Assembly: GCA_964371865.1 (NCBI GenBank)
Contig: CAYJOR010000001.1
Span: forward strand, 111,454 to 175,453
Reading direction: 5' to 3'
Length of the DNA stretch: 64,000 bases
From: CAYJAZ01 sp964371865
GTDB taxonomy: Bacteria > Desulfobacterota > Desulfovibrionia > Desulfovibrionales > Desulfovibrionaceae
Below are positions 1-8,369 of the stretch, in pieces. Position 1 is the first letter of the stretch. Each line of letters begins with the position of its first letter. Both the position numbers and the translations under genes were made by a program. Below the pieces are notes generated by a model. That model worked only from the letters and a program-made list of their open reading frames with translations, was not told the origin of the DNA and searched no databases.

Positions 1-1
1 T

Positions 2-202
2 ATGTGCCTAAACCTTAGTATTGGTCTTGCTACTCCACCATTTGGACTTGTTCTCTTTGCAACAAGTACCATAGGAAAAGTGCCAATCGGTAAACTTGTG
101 AAAGCTATGTTCCCATTCTGGCTTGCGCAAATCGGGGTTATATTACTTGTTACATACATACCGGCAATCTCACTTACCTTACCTAAATTACTAGGAATAT
201 AG
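2..202 (+). CDS. dctM: TRAP transporter large permease, C-terminal end (DctM family), partial
   Basis: This is the last 66 residues of a gene whose start lies before the window. The motif SIGLATPPFG followed by two hydrophobic segments (about residues 40-55 and the end) matches the C-terminus of DctM, the large inner-membrane subunit of TRAP transporters, which uses an ion gradient to move organic acids or related solutes bound by DctP. The gene is followed after 25 bases by dctP, so both probably sit on one transcript. The family call is firm because of the conserved ATPPFG stretch and the adjacent dctP; the substrate cannot be read from this fragment. Confidence 0.85.
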   Translation: MCLNLSIGLATPPFGLVLFATSTIGKVPIGKLVKAMFPFWLAQIGVILLVTYIPAISLTLPKLLGI

Positions 203-227
203 TACAATTTTATTTCAAGGAGTTTTT

Positions 228-1262
228 ATGTTGTTATCAAAAGTTTCTTCAATCGTTCTAGGTGCAGCCGCTACTTTAATGTTTGCTATGCCAGCTTATG
301 CCGAAACATGGACTATGAAAATTAGCCATGCAGGCCCTATCACAGATGACTCTGACGACCATCACGGTTCTGTAAAAATTAAAGAGTATATCGACAAGCA
401 CTCAGGTGGACGCATCAACGTTGAAATCTACCCAGCAAACCAATTAGGTAACTATAAAGAAGTTGTTGAACAAGTTCAGTCAGGTGCTTTAGAAGTTGCG
501 CATACATCTGTTGATGGTGTTGCTCCTTTCGTTCCTGAATTTACACTTATCGACCTTCCATACAGCATGCCAAACGATGAAACAGCTCGTAAATTTATGC
601 GTGGTTCTTTCCGTGATACCATGAATGAAGGTATTAATAAAGTTATGCCTAACGTAATGCTTGCTTCAATTACCAATGGTGGTAACTGGCGTTCATTCTA
701 CACTACCAAGCAAGCTGTAAACTCAGTTGCAGATCTTAAAGGCTTGAAAATCCGTACAATCAACTCTCCACTTCAACAAGAATTAGCGCGTCAACTTGGT
801 GCTAACCCAACTGTAGTTGCTTGGGGTGAACTCTATACAGCTCTTGCAACAGGCGTTGCTGATGGCTTGAAAATTGCTATCAACGATATCGTTTCAAACA
901 AAATGGATGAACATATCAACTACGGTATTCTTGATCAACACACCTATCTTTATGGTTTCTACTGGCTTAATAAAGAATGGTTAGAATCTATGCCTGCTGA
1001 CCTTCAAAAAGTTGTTATCGATGGATTAATCTACGGTGCTGAAGCTCAATCAGACTTTAACGAAAACATTGAACTTAAAGCTCGTGAAATCTTCACAAAA
1101 AATGGCGGTACAATTGTAACTCCTACTCCTGAGCAAAAAGCTGAATTCATGCAAGTAAAAGGAAATATGGAACAATGGTATCTTGATAAATACAGCGACA
1201 AAGGTGCTGAATTATTATCTGTTTACAAGAAAGCTGTTGAAGAAGCTCAAAAAGCTCAATAG
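228..1262 (+). CDS. dctP: TRAP transporter substrate-binding protein, DctP family
   Basis: A 344-residue periplasmic binding protein for the TRAP transporter. It has a Sec signal peptide ending at AYA (about residue 25), then the DctP fold. The conserved arginine segment LKGLKIRTINSP (about 165-176) normally contacts the carboxylate of the ligand, and WGELYTALATGVADG (about 199-213) is the family signature. An AAGGAG ribosome site lies 6 bases before the ATG. It follows dctM closely and precedes a glycerol dehydrogenase gene, which hints at a polyol- or hydroxyacid-related ligand; that is inference from position only. A G-rich hairpin lies between this gene and the next and may lower downstream expression. 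Confidence 0.92.
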   Translation: MLLSKVSSIVLGAAATLMFAMPAYAETWTMKISHAGPITDDSDDHHGSVKIKEYIDKHSGGRINVEIYPANQLGNYKEVVEQVQSGALEVAHTSVDGVAPFVPEFTLIDLPYSMPNDETARKFMRGSFRDTMNEGINKVMPNVMLASITNGGNWRSFYTTKQAVNSVADLKGLKIRTINSPLQQELARQLGANPTVVAWGELYTALATGVADGLKIAINDIVSNKMDEHINYGILDQHTYLYGFYWLNKEWLESMPADLQKVVIDGLIYGAEAQSDFNENIELKAREIFTKNGGTIVTPTPEQKAEFMQVKGNMEQWYLDKYSDKGAELLSVYKKAVEEAQKAQ

Positions 1263-1282
1263 TTTTTGTAAAACCCTGGCAA

Positions 1283-1328
1283 GGAGGGGGAATATCATGT
1301 TTTTGCACAAAAATAAATTTCCCCCTCT
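1283..1328 (+). terminator. G5/C5 hairpin between dctP and the dehydrogenase gene
   Basis: GAGGGGGAA (1284-1292) pairs with TTCCCCCTC (1319-1327) around a 26-base loop. No run of T follows, so it may be a weak terminator, an attenuator or an mRNA-stabilising hairpin that keeps dctP expression above that of the downstream genes, as is common after binding-protein genes. Confidence 0.55.
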
Positions 1329-1458
1329 GTCAAATAAATTTCTAACAAGCTATTATTACTCATAATTTAATCATTCTTTATATTAGAAATAAATAATACC
1401 TAAATACAAATAACGAATAGAACAAGGGAAAAGTTCCCTCTATTAGAAAGGACACACT

Positions 1459-2565
1459 ATGTATGCTATCGGTTTTCCAAGACTTTATTTTCAAGGTTAT
1501 GGAATTTTCAACCAATTAGGAAAAGAAGTTGAGCGACTTGGCTCTTCCGCGCTTATTGTTGCAGATGAGTTTGTTCTTAATACTTTTTCCGATAAAATTT
1601 CAGACGCCTTTTCTCAATGTAATGCAAGCTATAATACCCTACTCTTTGAAGGTCAATGCTCACCTAACCAAATTGAGAGCATGAGTAAAAAAGCTAAAGA
1701 ATTCAATAGCGATGTACTTGTCGGTATTGGTGGCGGTAAAACTCTTGATCTCATCAAAGGTATTGCGCTTGAGATAAATCTCCCCCTTGTTATTGTACCA
1801 ACCATTGCCTCAAATGATGCGCCAACAAGCCGAGTTATCGTAACTTACACTGATGAAGGCGAATTTATAGGACCTCGTTTCCTCTCTCTAAATCCTGACT
1901 GTATTTTTGTAGATTCTGAAATTATTACAAATGCTCCTGCTCATTATTTTGCTTGCGGTATTGCTGATGCACTTGCTACTTATTATGAAGCTCAACAATG
2001 CTTGAAAAAAGGCGCGGACAACTTCTATAAAGGCAAACAAACTCTCACCGCTCAAGCAATTGCAAGAACCTGCCATGAAACCATCTGGGAATATGCCGTA
2101 GAAGCTTACGAAAGCGTAAAGAAAAAAGAATGCACAGAAGCTGTTGAAAAAGTTATAGAAGCAAATATTCTTTTATCAGGCGTTGGATTTGAGGGCTGCG
2201 GTGTTGCAGCAGCTCATGGTGTTGGTTTATCACTTTCAGTTCTTGAAGCTCAATACGGTGATGCTAAAGGGATTATGCACGGTGAAGAAGTTGCATTAGG
2301 AATTATTGCTCAATTCGTTTTAGAAGGTAGAAGCGAGCAAGAAATTGAAGAATTACAAGATTTTTATATAAAACTAGGACTTCCTATTCACTTTAGCCAA
2401 GTTGGAATTGCAGACTTTACAGACGAGAAAAAAGCCGCTGTTGCAAAAGCTTCATGCAAACCAACAAGCAGAATTTGGAACATGGCTGTAGAAATCAGCG
2501 AAGAGTTAGTTATCAACTCATTAAACGTTGTAGAAAAACTCGGAGCACGCAAACTTGGCTTGTAA
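1459..2565 (+). CDS. gldA: Iron-type alcohol dehydrogenase, glycerol dehydrogenase (GldA) group
   Basis: A 368-residue cytoplasmic NAD-dependent polyol dehydrogenase of the iron/zinc-type (group III) family. GIGGGKTLDLIKGIA (about 90-104) is the dinucleotide-binding loop and PTIASNDAPTS (about 114-124) is a hallmark of glycerol dehydrogenase. Metal-ligand histidines lie in AAHGVGLSL (about 253-261) and MHGEEVALG (about 273-281). The length fits GldA (about 365). An AAAGGAC ribosome site precedes the ATG. GldA oxidises glycerol to dihydroxyacetone or the reverse; related enzymes use other small diols or hydroxy-ketones, so the true substrate may be the solute brought in by the flanking TRAP system. 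It sits between dctP and dctQ, which is an unusual place for an enzyme gene. Confidence 0.88.
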   Translation: MYAIGFPRLYFQGYGIFNQLGKEVERLGSSALIVADEFVLNTFSDKISDAFSQCNASYNTLLFEGQCSPNQIESMSKKAKEFNSDVLVGIGGGKTLDLIKGIALEINLPLVIVPTIASNDAPTSRVIVTYTDEGEFIGPRFLSLNPDCIFVDSEIITNAPAHYFACGIADALATYYEAQQCLKKGADNFYKGKQTLTAQAIARTCHETIWEYAVEAYESVKKKECTEAVEKVIEANILLSGVGFEGCGVAAAHGVGLSLSVLEAQYGDAKGIMHGEEVALGIIAQFVLEGRSEQEIEELQDFYIKLGLPIHFSQVGIADFTDEKKAAVAKASCKPTSRIWNMAVEISEELVINSLNVVEKLGARKLGL

Positions 2566-2616
2566 AACACCAAGCTTGTAATTATATCTGCTTTAAGTTA
2601 CATAAGGAGAAGTTAA

Positions 2617-3162
2617 ATGAAAATTTTTAACCCTGTATATACATTCTTAGATACCCTCGTAAAATATATCTGCAAAGCGGCAAGTTTTGTTGTTATTCTC
2701 AGCCTCTCTCTTTTAGTGCTTGACCTTGGCGCAGGTGTTCTTTTACGATACGTATTTTCCTATGTGCCTGCATGGTATGAAGAACTAGCGAAAATATTCT
2801 TGATTTGGATTGCTTTTGCAGGCGGTATTATTGCCTCCAATAAAAGCGAACACGTTTCAATTAATATTTTCCCTCATTCAACTCCTAAACTTCTCCGTGA
2901 TATTCTTGATATTCTTGTACAAATAATGATTCTTATAACTTCATTTTTAGTTGTTAGATATGGTTATAAATTCGCTATAGGCGGAAGAATTGGCGTATTT
3001 CCAAGTATGGACTTTTTACCTCTCTACGTAAGTTACGTTGCAGTACCTATTGGATATCTTGGAGTATTTATTGTGGCCTTACGCAATCTTTTTGGAATAC
3101 TTTCAGGTAACAATACAATTGTTCATTCCCCTGTAGAAGCTCTGACTGATAACCCTACCTAG
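2617..3162 (+). CDS. dctQ: TRAP transporter small permease, DctQ family
   Basis: A 181-residue inner-membrane protein with four hydrophobic segments (about 20-42, 60-76, 95-116 and 135-158). The sequence VPAWYEELAKIFLIWIAFAGG (about 49-69) carries the E-E-x-x-x-x-x-x-x-W motif of DctQ. DctQ supports the large permease DctM. A strong AAGGAG site lies 7 bases before the ATG. The usual order is dctP-dctQ-dctM, whereas here dctQ comes last, after the dehydrogenase gene. A clear terminator follows, so this gene ends the transport operon. Confidence 0.88.
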   Translation: MKIFNPVYTFLDTLVKYICKAASFVVILSLSLLVLDLGAGVLLRYVFSYVPAWYEELAKIFLIWIAFAGGIIASNKSEHVSINIFPHSTPKLLRDILDILVQIMILITSFLVVRYGYKFAIGGRIGVFPSMDFLPLYVSYVAVPIGYLGVFIVALRNLFGILSGNNTIVHSPVEALTDNPT

Positions 3163-3194
3163 TTTAGGTTAACTTTCAAAAAAATGATAATTGA

Positions 3195-3235
3195 GGGGAA
3201 ACTATATGATTATGTATAGCTTCCCCATTTTTTTT
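3195..3235 (+). terminator. Rho-independent terminator after the TRAP/gldA operon
   Basis: GGGGAA (3195-3200) pairs with TTCCCC (3221-3226), with an inner CTATA/TATAG stem, followed by a run of eight T after one A (3228-3235). It lies 33 bases after the dctQ stop and 22 bases before the LysR gene, so the regulator is probably transcribed separately or by read-through. Confidence 0.85.
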
Positions 3236-3257
3236 ACAAATTCTAGTTGAGGAATAT

Positions 3258-4151
3258 ATGAAGATAGATTTCAGCGGTGACTTCCTACAATGGCTCAAAG
3301 GATTTTACTATATTGTGCAGACAGGGTCTTTTTCACGCGCAGGTGAACAAGTGAACCGTAAGCAAAGCTCTATCACCTATCAATTAAAAAAGTTGGAAGA
3401 AAGTCTTGGAGTAACTCTACTTCTACGTAAAACAAGTCCTATTCAACTAACTAAAGAGGGTGAAAAACTCTATCAAATATCTCAAAGAATTTTCGATAAT
3501 CTTTATCAGATACAAACAGAAGTATCTCAAAAAGAAGACTATTCAGGTAGAATCAGTATTACTTGCCCTTATGGGATTGCCGCAAGCTATTTACCTGATA
3601 AAATATATAAATATCATCAAATTTACCCAAACACCGAGATTGATGTACTTCCAGAGCGTACTGCTTTTATTCAACAAGCATACACCTCTGAAAAAAGTAA
3701 CTTCGTAATAACTCAGCAGGATTTACTCCCACCTGAAGCAATATTTAATCCAATTCTTGAAACAGAGTTATCTCTAGTTATACCTAAAAACTGGCACGAT
3801 AAGCCTTGTGAACCTATTTCTATTGAATATTTATCACGCCAACCATTTATTGGTCTTGTTCGTGAACTTCCGCTTGATCAGTGCGTTATTGCCGCTTTCA
3901 AAGAAAAAAACCTTGAATTGAATATTAGGCAGTATACAGGTTTTTTCCTCACCGCTTTACGCTACATATCTTTAGGTCTTGGTGTTTCGATATTAGATAC
4001 ACCGCAGGCTAACACAGAAGGCTTTCAAGTTGAAACTTACTCTCTTGCAAATCTATTTCCTAAAAGGGTCTATGGAATTGCACACAGACCACATCAGTAT
4101 ATATCACCAAGTGTGAAAAACTTCATACAATTCTTACAAAATGAAGTATAA
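3258..4151 (+). CDS. LysR-family transcriptional regulator
   Basis: A 297-residue DNA-binding regulator. Residues about 10-68 form the winged helix-turn-helix (FYYIVQTGSFSRAGEQVNRK...SSITYQLKKLEESLGV...LLLRKT). The rest is the periplasmic-binding-like effector domain, ending in HRPHQYISPSVKNFIQFL. A TTGAGGA ribosome site precedes the ATG. LysR proteins usually bind a small metabolite and control adjacent genes; the natural candidate is the upstream dctMP-gldA-dctQ operon, but it lies in the same direction and after a terminator, so this link is inference. The helix-turn-helix starts a little further from the N-terminus than in most LysR proteins because of an extra leader of about 8 residues. 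Confidence 0.85.
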   Translation: MKIDFSGDFLQWLKGFYYIVQTGSFSRAGEQVNRKQSSITYQLKKLEESLGVTLLLRKTSPIQLTKEGEKLYQISQRIFDNLYQIQTEVSQKEDYSGRISITCPYGIAASYLPDKIYKYHQIYPNTEIDVLPERTAFIQQAYTSEKSNFVITQQDLLPPEAIFNPILETELSLVIPKNWHDKPCEPISIEYLSRQPFIGLVRELPLDQCVIAAFKEKNLELNIRQYTGFFLTALRYISLGLGVSILDTPQANTEGFQVETYSLANLFPKRVYGIAHRPHQYISPSVKNFIQFLQNEV

Positions 4152-4184
4152 ACTATAAAAATAAATCTAATAACATAATTTGAG

Positions 4185-4691
4185 TTATTGAATTGCGCAT
4201 GCTCTGCGAAGAATTTGTGCAATTTCTGTATGTCCTTTAATAGAAGCAACTTCAAGAGCTGTTGTATCTGCATTTGTAGGAATGGTTACATCAACACCAT
4301 TTTTTAGGAGTACTTGGATAACTTCTTTTTCTCCATTTAGAGTTGCAACTATAAGCGCAGTTATGCCGTCATTACTTTGAGCGTTAATTTCTGCTCCATT
4401 ATCAAGAAGGAGTTGAACTATTTCGGCATGACCTTTGAGTGAGGCTGCCATAAGTGCAGTCCAACCTTTTGCATCTTTGCCATTTATATTTGTTTTATCT
4501 AGGTGCTGTAAAACTCTCTTTCTTCGTCCGTCCATAGCTGCAAGTATTAGCGAGCTCACACAGAAATCATTAAGAGATAGATAGCCTGTTTTTGTTGCAA
4601 TATTTTCTTTCGTAGTAAAATTTTCAGCTTCTTTCACGTGTACAAAATTCTTTTCTAAGGCTTTTTTATTTCCAAATAAAAATGATAACAT
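4185..4691 (-). CDS. Small ankyrin-repeat protein
   Basis: A 168-residue protein, probably cytoplasmic since no signal peptide is seen. Residues about 65-165 hold three ankyrin repeats with the typical G-x-T-A-L-x-x-A and I-x-x-L-L-x-x-G-A cores (KGWTALMAASLKGHAEIVQLL; DGITALIVATLNGEKEVIQVLL; DTTALEVASIKGHTEIAQIL). Ankyrin repeats bind partner proteins. The start at 4691 was chosen because GAGG lies 7 bases before it; an upstream in-frame ATG (4730) has no ribosome site. It converges with the LysR gene. The partner is unknown, and nothing nearby suggests one. Confidence 0.8.
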   Translation of the reverse strand: MLSFLFGNKKALEKNFVHVKEAENFTTKENIATKTGYLSLNDFCVSSLILAAMDGRRKRVLQHLDKTNINGKDAKGWTALMAASLKGHAEIVQLLLDNGAEINAQSNDGITALIVATLNGEKEVIQVLLKNGVDVTIPTNADTTALEVASIKGHTEIAQILRRACAIQ

Positions 4692-4859
4692 ATTGCACCT
4701 CGCTATACGTATAAAATTAAAACTCAGCAAATCCTCTCAAAAAACAAAATTTAATATATTTTTTAGAATTAACACATTACTCATTTACAGTCTCTTTTCT
4801 AAACAAGTATGTATTCATCTTGTATGGCTCCAGAGTAACCTAATGCAAAATTTAAAAAA

Positions 4860-4932
4860 CATCTTTGTGATGATATTTGACGAAAAAAGACTTAAAATCA
4901 TTCTTTTTTTCAAAATTCATCTTTGTGATGAT
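4860..4932 (+). repeat. Two copies of a 15-bp direct repeat upstream of the sensor-pair genes
   Basis: CATCTTTGTGATGAT occurs exactly at 4860-4874 and 4918-4932, 58 bases apart. Each copy contains the inverted halves CATC/GATG around TTTGT, as a dimeric regulator would bind. They lie 66-138 bases upstream of the promoter at 4998. The whole 467-bp gap from 4692 to 5158 is otherwise AT-rich with no convincing gene. Confidence 0.5.
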
Positions 4933-4997
4933 GTTTTATTTTCTCTTTCATATATACTTACGAGGCTTTAATTATGCTTAAGAGGTCAAATAAGTGT

Positions 4998-5026
4998 TGA
5001 CAGAATAATCTGGACAGTTTACTTTA
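4998..5026 (+). promoter_or_regulatory. Sigma-70-type promoter for the binding-protein/sensor operon
   Basis: A perfect -35 box TTGACA (4998-5003), a 17-base spacer and TACTTT (5021-5026) as -10. Transcription would start near 5033, giving an untranslated leader of about 125 bases before the lipoprotein gene at 5159. Confidence 0.6.
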
Positions 5027-5081
5027 AACACTGAGCTCTAACTATTAGTATTGATTCACAATAACATTTAGAAATAGAGCC

Positions 5082-5096
5082 TCATTCTCAGAATGA
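5082..5096 (+). promoter_or_regulatory. 15-bp perfect palindrome in the leader (operator candidate)
   Basis: TCATTCTCAGAATGA (5082-5096) is a perfect palindrome around one central base. It lies about 50 bases downstream of the predicted start of transcription and 62 bases before the start codon, so it could be a repressor site or an autoregulatory site for the LuxR-type sensor encoded in this operon. Confidence 0.4.
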
Positions 5097-5158
5097 AAAT
5101 AGAGAAAAACTGTATTTTGTCAAGAAACTTTTGAGTTGTAATTGAAGAGGTTATTTCT

Positions 5159-6511
5159 ATGAGTTCCAAAAGATCCCTGCTTTCTTGCTTTATTGTTTTT
5201 ATGTGTTTTTTCTTAAGTGCGTGTGAGAATAACGAACTATCACCTAAAAATCCTGTCACTTTAACAATGTGGCATGTATACGGTGCGCAAACTCAGTCAC
5301 CTATGAACCAACTTATTGCCTCCTTTAATCAAAGTGTTGGTAAAGAGAATGGCATAAAAGTAGAAGTAAGTTCTGTTTCAAATTCAACTGCAATTCATAA
5401 CTCACTTATAGACTCAGCAAAAAATAAGGCTGGCGCACCTAACCTGCCAGATATATTCACTTGTTATCCAAAAACTCTTGAAGCAATGGGAAGTGATATT
5501 GCCCTCGATTGGAGCAAATTTTTCTCTAGCGAAGAACTAAAGGCCTTTGTTCCTGAATTTTTGAACGAAGGTTATCTAAATGATAGATTAGTTCTTTTCC
5601 CTCTTGCTAAATCTTCTAATGCTCTATTTATAAATTCAACTACTTATGATAAATTTGCTCAGGAAACAAATCATACTTACAAAGATTTAGAAACTTGGGA
5701 AAAAGTATTTAAAACAATCGAAGCGTATCATAAATGGTCTAATGGAAAGGCTTTTTTCATGTATGATGACTGGATTCACTATCCTTTCGTGAATATGCAA
5801 GCAGAAGAAAGTTCATTATTCAAAGATAACAAAATTGACTGGAAAAATCCTAAATTTATAAAAGTTATGCAACCTTTGATTCGTTCGGCAATTATGGGCG
5901 AAGTATGCCTAATGCCTGGATATTCCACAAAAGCTATTATGATTGATGAAGCTGTTTCAGGCGTTGAATCTACTGCAAGCGTACTCTACTTCAAAGATCA
6001 TGTAACATTCAAAGATAATTCAACAATTCCGCTTCGTATACAAGCTTTGCCTGTACCTTACTTTGAAGGTAGTAAGCGTATTGCCTTACAGCGTGGCGTT
6101 GGACTTGTTGCTCTAAAATCTGATGAACATAAAGAAGAAGCTATTGCGATTTTCTGCAAGTGGCTAACATCAGAAGGCATAAATCTTAACTTCGCTATGC
6201 AAGGCGGTTATATGCCTGTAAGAATCAGCGATTTTCAAAAGCTTAATTCTGAAATTGACAGCTTTGAATTTCCGAGAAACCGTTATCGTTCACTTTATGA
6301 ATCAATTGTTGAAATCTATAATAATAACAGCTTTATAATTACTCCTAACTTTGAAGAATATGGAACAATTGAACAAGCATTTGCTAAAAACTTGCGTGAA
6401 GTTCTTACTCAGAATAGAGATATATGGAGTAATAGTGAAAAATCAGAAGAATTACTTAACGAATTAATAAATAAATCCTTTGTTCAGCTAGAAGAAAAAA
6501 TGATGAACTAA
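5159..6511 (+). CDS. Extracellular solute-binding lipoprotein (ABC family 1 type), likely a sensor partner
   Basis: A 450-residue lipoprotein: basic N-terminus, hydrophobic stretch and lipobox LSAC with cysteine at about residue 22. The mature part resembles family 1 sugar-type binding proteins (UgpB/MalE fold), with VTLTMWHVYG near the start, PDIFTCYP (about 100-107) and AIFCKWLTSEGIN (about 328-340). A GAAGAGG ribosome site precedes the ATG. No ABC permease or ATPase gene is near; instead a membrane LuxR-type regulator follows after 16 bases. This suggests that it presents a ligand to that sensor rather than feeding an importer. The ligand is unknown, and use with a distant transporter is also possible. 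Confidence 0.82.
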   Translation: MSSKRSLLSCFIVFMCFFLSACENNELSPKNPVTLTMWHVYGAQTQSPMNQLIASFNQSVGKENGIKVEVSSVSNSTAIHNSLIDSAKNKAGAPNLPDIFTCYPKTLEAMGSDIALDWSKFFSSEELKAFVPEFLNEGYLNDRLVLFPLAKSSNALFINSTTYDKFAQETNHTYKDLETWEKVFKTIEAYHKWSNGKAFFMYDDWIHYPFVNMQAEESSLFKDNKIDWKNPKFIKVMQPLIRSAIMGEVCLMPGYSTKAIMIDEAVSGVESTASVLYFKDHVTFKDNSTIPLRIQALPVPYFEGSKRIALQRGVGLVALKSDEHKEEAIAIFCKWLTSEGINLNFAMQGGYMPVRISDFQKLNSEIDSFEFPRNRYRSLYESIVEIYNNNSFIITPNFEEYGTIEQAFAKNLREVLTQNRDIWSNSEKSEELLNELINKSFVQLEEKMMN

Positions 6512-6527
6512 TCAAAGGATTTACTTT

Positions 6528-8165
6528 ATGGTTTCAAAATTTCTTCCTACAACATCAAAGACTCAAAACGTCTATTCACTAAGAATGCGCCTTTTCTTAT
6601 CTTTCGCAGTCTTAGTCTTTATGTTGCTTTTGTGTTTCTTACCTTTCTTCTATGTATTTGATATTTTAGATAAACCAAAGAAAAATATTGCTGAAGCTTT
6701 AGATAACTACCTAATAAATTATGAGCAAAGTGTTACACATCAATTTGATAATCTTGCAGCTTATGGATTAAGATTAAGCTCTCAGCTAAGCGATGAAATT
6801 GATAAAACTTTGCAAGAAAATAATGCTGAGTTTTCTGATCTTTCAAACAATCCTGAACTCATTAGAATCCTTGAAGAAAAAGCATGTAGCATACTAGGTT
6901 CTAATCTTTTAACTTCAAAATCCAGTGGTGCATTTGCCTTCTTTGAGGCAACTATAAACCCTAGTTTAGAGAGTGCTAAATATTCTCGCAGTGGTGTTTA
7001 TCTCAAAATTAGCAATCTCGACCATGTAAACGATATAGACCCTACGATTTTTCTCTTGAGAGGCTTGCCTGAAATAGCCGACAAAAAGAATTTAGAGCTA
7101 CATAATCAGTGGGAAATGGAATTTGATACTTCAAAAGATCGCAATATCTACACAGAGCTTTATAAAAATAATTCAAAAATAGATGAAAAGTATTACTTTA
7201 TAAAACCACATTTTATTAAAAATACATGGGAAAAAGTAATAATACTAGCTACCCCTCTTATTGGAAAAGATGGGCAAATTTACGGCACTTGTGGGTTTGA
7301 AATAAGTTCACTTCTCTATAATCTTGCGCATAGGCATATACATCCTAGTATTAATGGAATTTTTGGCATTCTTTCTATAGATAACATTCAATCTGATAAT
7401 AGTTCATTTTTTAATCTATTTCCTTTATTCTCGCACGGGTACTCATTTTTTGACAATCACAGCAATGTGAACGTCAGCAAGGAAGTAGATACCTATTACA
7501 ATACGTATAAGGGCGAAAATTATGAACTTGTGGGAAAAGAAATTGATATAAAAATTTCACCTATGGACTTAGAAAAAAACGCCTTCACATGGCGCATACT
7601 CGCTTTATTGCCACAAGATATAGAAGAAGAATTTATTTTTCAAAATAACATAATGGTTATAGTTTTTCTTGCTCTTTTTGTTGCTGTAGCCATAGTTTTC
7701 TCCTATGTTCTTGTGAATAGGTTTTGTACGCCGATTATAAAAACTTTACAAAGAATCAAAGAAGGTAAAGAAACCGACTCTCCTATTATAGAATTTAACG
7801 ATCTTATAGAATTTATAAAAAGCAAAGAAAAAGAATTACAAGAGAAACAAGATCTTGAATCTAATCCAAGCGAAACAGCAGAAAAATCAGGCTCTTCTTC
7901 TCAACCCAATCATGATAAACTACAAGCTGATATATCCGCATATCATCTTTTTATTCAGCAGCTTGAAACTCTTACAAAGTCCGAGCGAAAAGTATTTGAA
8001 CTTTATGTACAAAAGCTTAGCCCTCAAGATGTTGCACTTGAACTAAATGTTTCCATAAATACCATCAGAACACATAATAGAAATATTTACGGTAAGTTAT
8101 ATGTATCTTCATATAAAGAACTTATGGTGTACATCCAAATGATGATTGGTACATCAAAAAGCTAG
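6528..8165 (+). CDS. Membrane-bound LuxR-type sensor-regulator with extracytoplasmic domain
   Basis: A 545-residue one-component regulator. A membrane segment (about 22-47) is followed by a large extracytoplasmic region (about 48-372) with a Cache-like end (LATPLIGKDGQIYGTCGFEI, about 240-259). A second membrane segment (about 375-398), a HAMP-like linker (about 400-440) and a Ser/Gln-rich stretch (about 445-470) come next. The C-terminus is a LuxR helix-turn-helix (about 485-540), LTKSERKVFELYVQKLSPQDVALELNVS and so on. No kinase or receiver domain is present, so signal and DNA binding lie in one chain held at the membrane. It is preceded by AAAGGAT and is 16 bases from the lipoprotein gene. 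Targets are unknown; its own promoter region is the first candidate. Confidence 0.82.
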   Translation: MVSKFLPTTSKTQNVYSLRMRLFLSFAVLVFMLLLCFLPFFYVFDILDKPKKNIAEALDNYLINYEQSVTHQFDNLAAYGLRLSSQLSDEIDKTLQENNAEFSDLSNNPELIRILEEKACSILGSNLLTSKSSGAFAFFEATINPSLESAKYSRSGVYLKISNLDHVNDIDPTIFLLRGLPEIADKKNLELHNQWEMEFDTSKDRNIYTELYKNNSKIDEKYYFIKPHFIKNTWEKVIILATPLIGKDGQIYGTCGFEISSLLYNLAHRHIHPSINGIFGILSIDNIQSDNSSFFNLFPLFSHGYSFFDNHSNVNVSKEVDTYYNTYKGENYELVGKEIDIKISPMDLEKNAFTWRILALLPQDIEEEFIFQNNIMVIVFLALFVAVAIVFSYVLVNRFCTPIIKTLQRIKEGKETDSPIIEFNDLIEFIKSKEKELQEKQDLESNPSETAEKSGSSSQPNHDKLQADISAYHLFIQQLETLTKSERKVFELYVQKLSPQDVALELNVSINTIRTHNRNIYGKLYVSSYKELMVYIQMMIGTSKS

Positions 8166-8186
8166 ATAGTGTCGTAAAAATTTAAA

Positions 8187-8242
8187 TTCTTGAGGAGGAA
8201 AAACTCGTTTTTTAAGAAAAAACATGGTTTTCCCCTCAAGAA
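8187..8242 (+). terminator. Long hairpin after the membrane regulator gene
   Basis: TTCTTGAG (8187-8194) pairs with CTCAAGAA (8235-8242). The pairing continues inward through GGAAAA/TTTTCC and GTTTTTT/AAAAAAC. It starts 21 bases after the stop codon. No T run follows the outer stem, so it is a likely but unusual terminator. Confidence 0.6.
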
Positions 8243-8292
8243 ATCATAAATTGGAATAACGTGCATAAAACACAAAGAAATGATTTACAGAC

Positions 8293-8321
8293 TTGCACAC
8301 TAGCAAAAAATGCTGTATTCT
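8293..8321 (+). promoter_or_regulatory. Sigma-70-type promoter of the DUF547 gene
   Basis: TTGCAC (8293-8298), 17-base spacer, TATTCT (8316-8321). The predicted start of transcription is about 40 bases before the ATG at 8370. Confidence 0.5.
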
Positions 8322-8369
8322 TAAAGTAAGATAAACAGATTTCTATTTATTTTATTTGGAGAATACAAT

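Noticed and set aside
4693..4971. 92-codon plus-strand frame
   Set aside because: It overlaps the ankyrin gene start, lacks a ribosome site and is dominated by Lys/Phe/Ile codons of AT-rich intergenic DNA.
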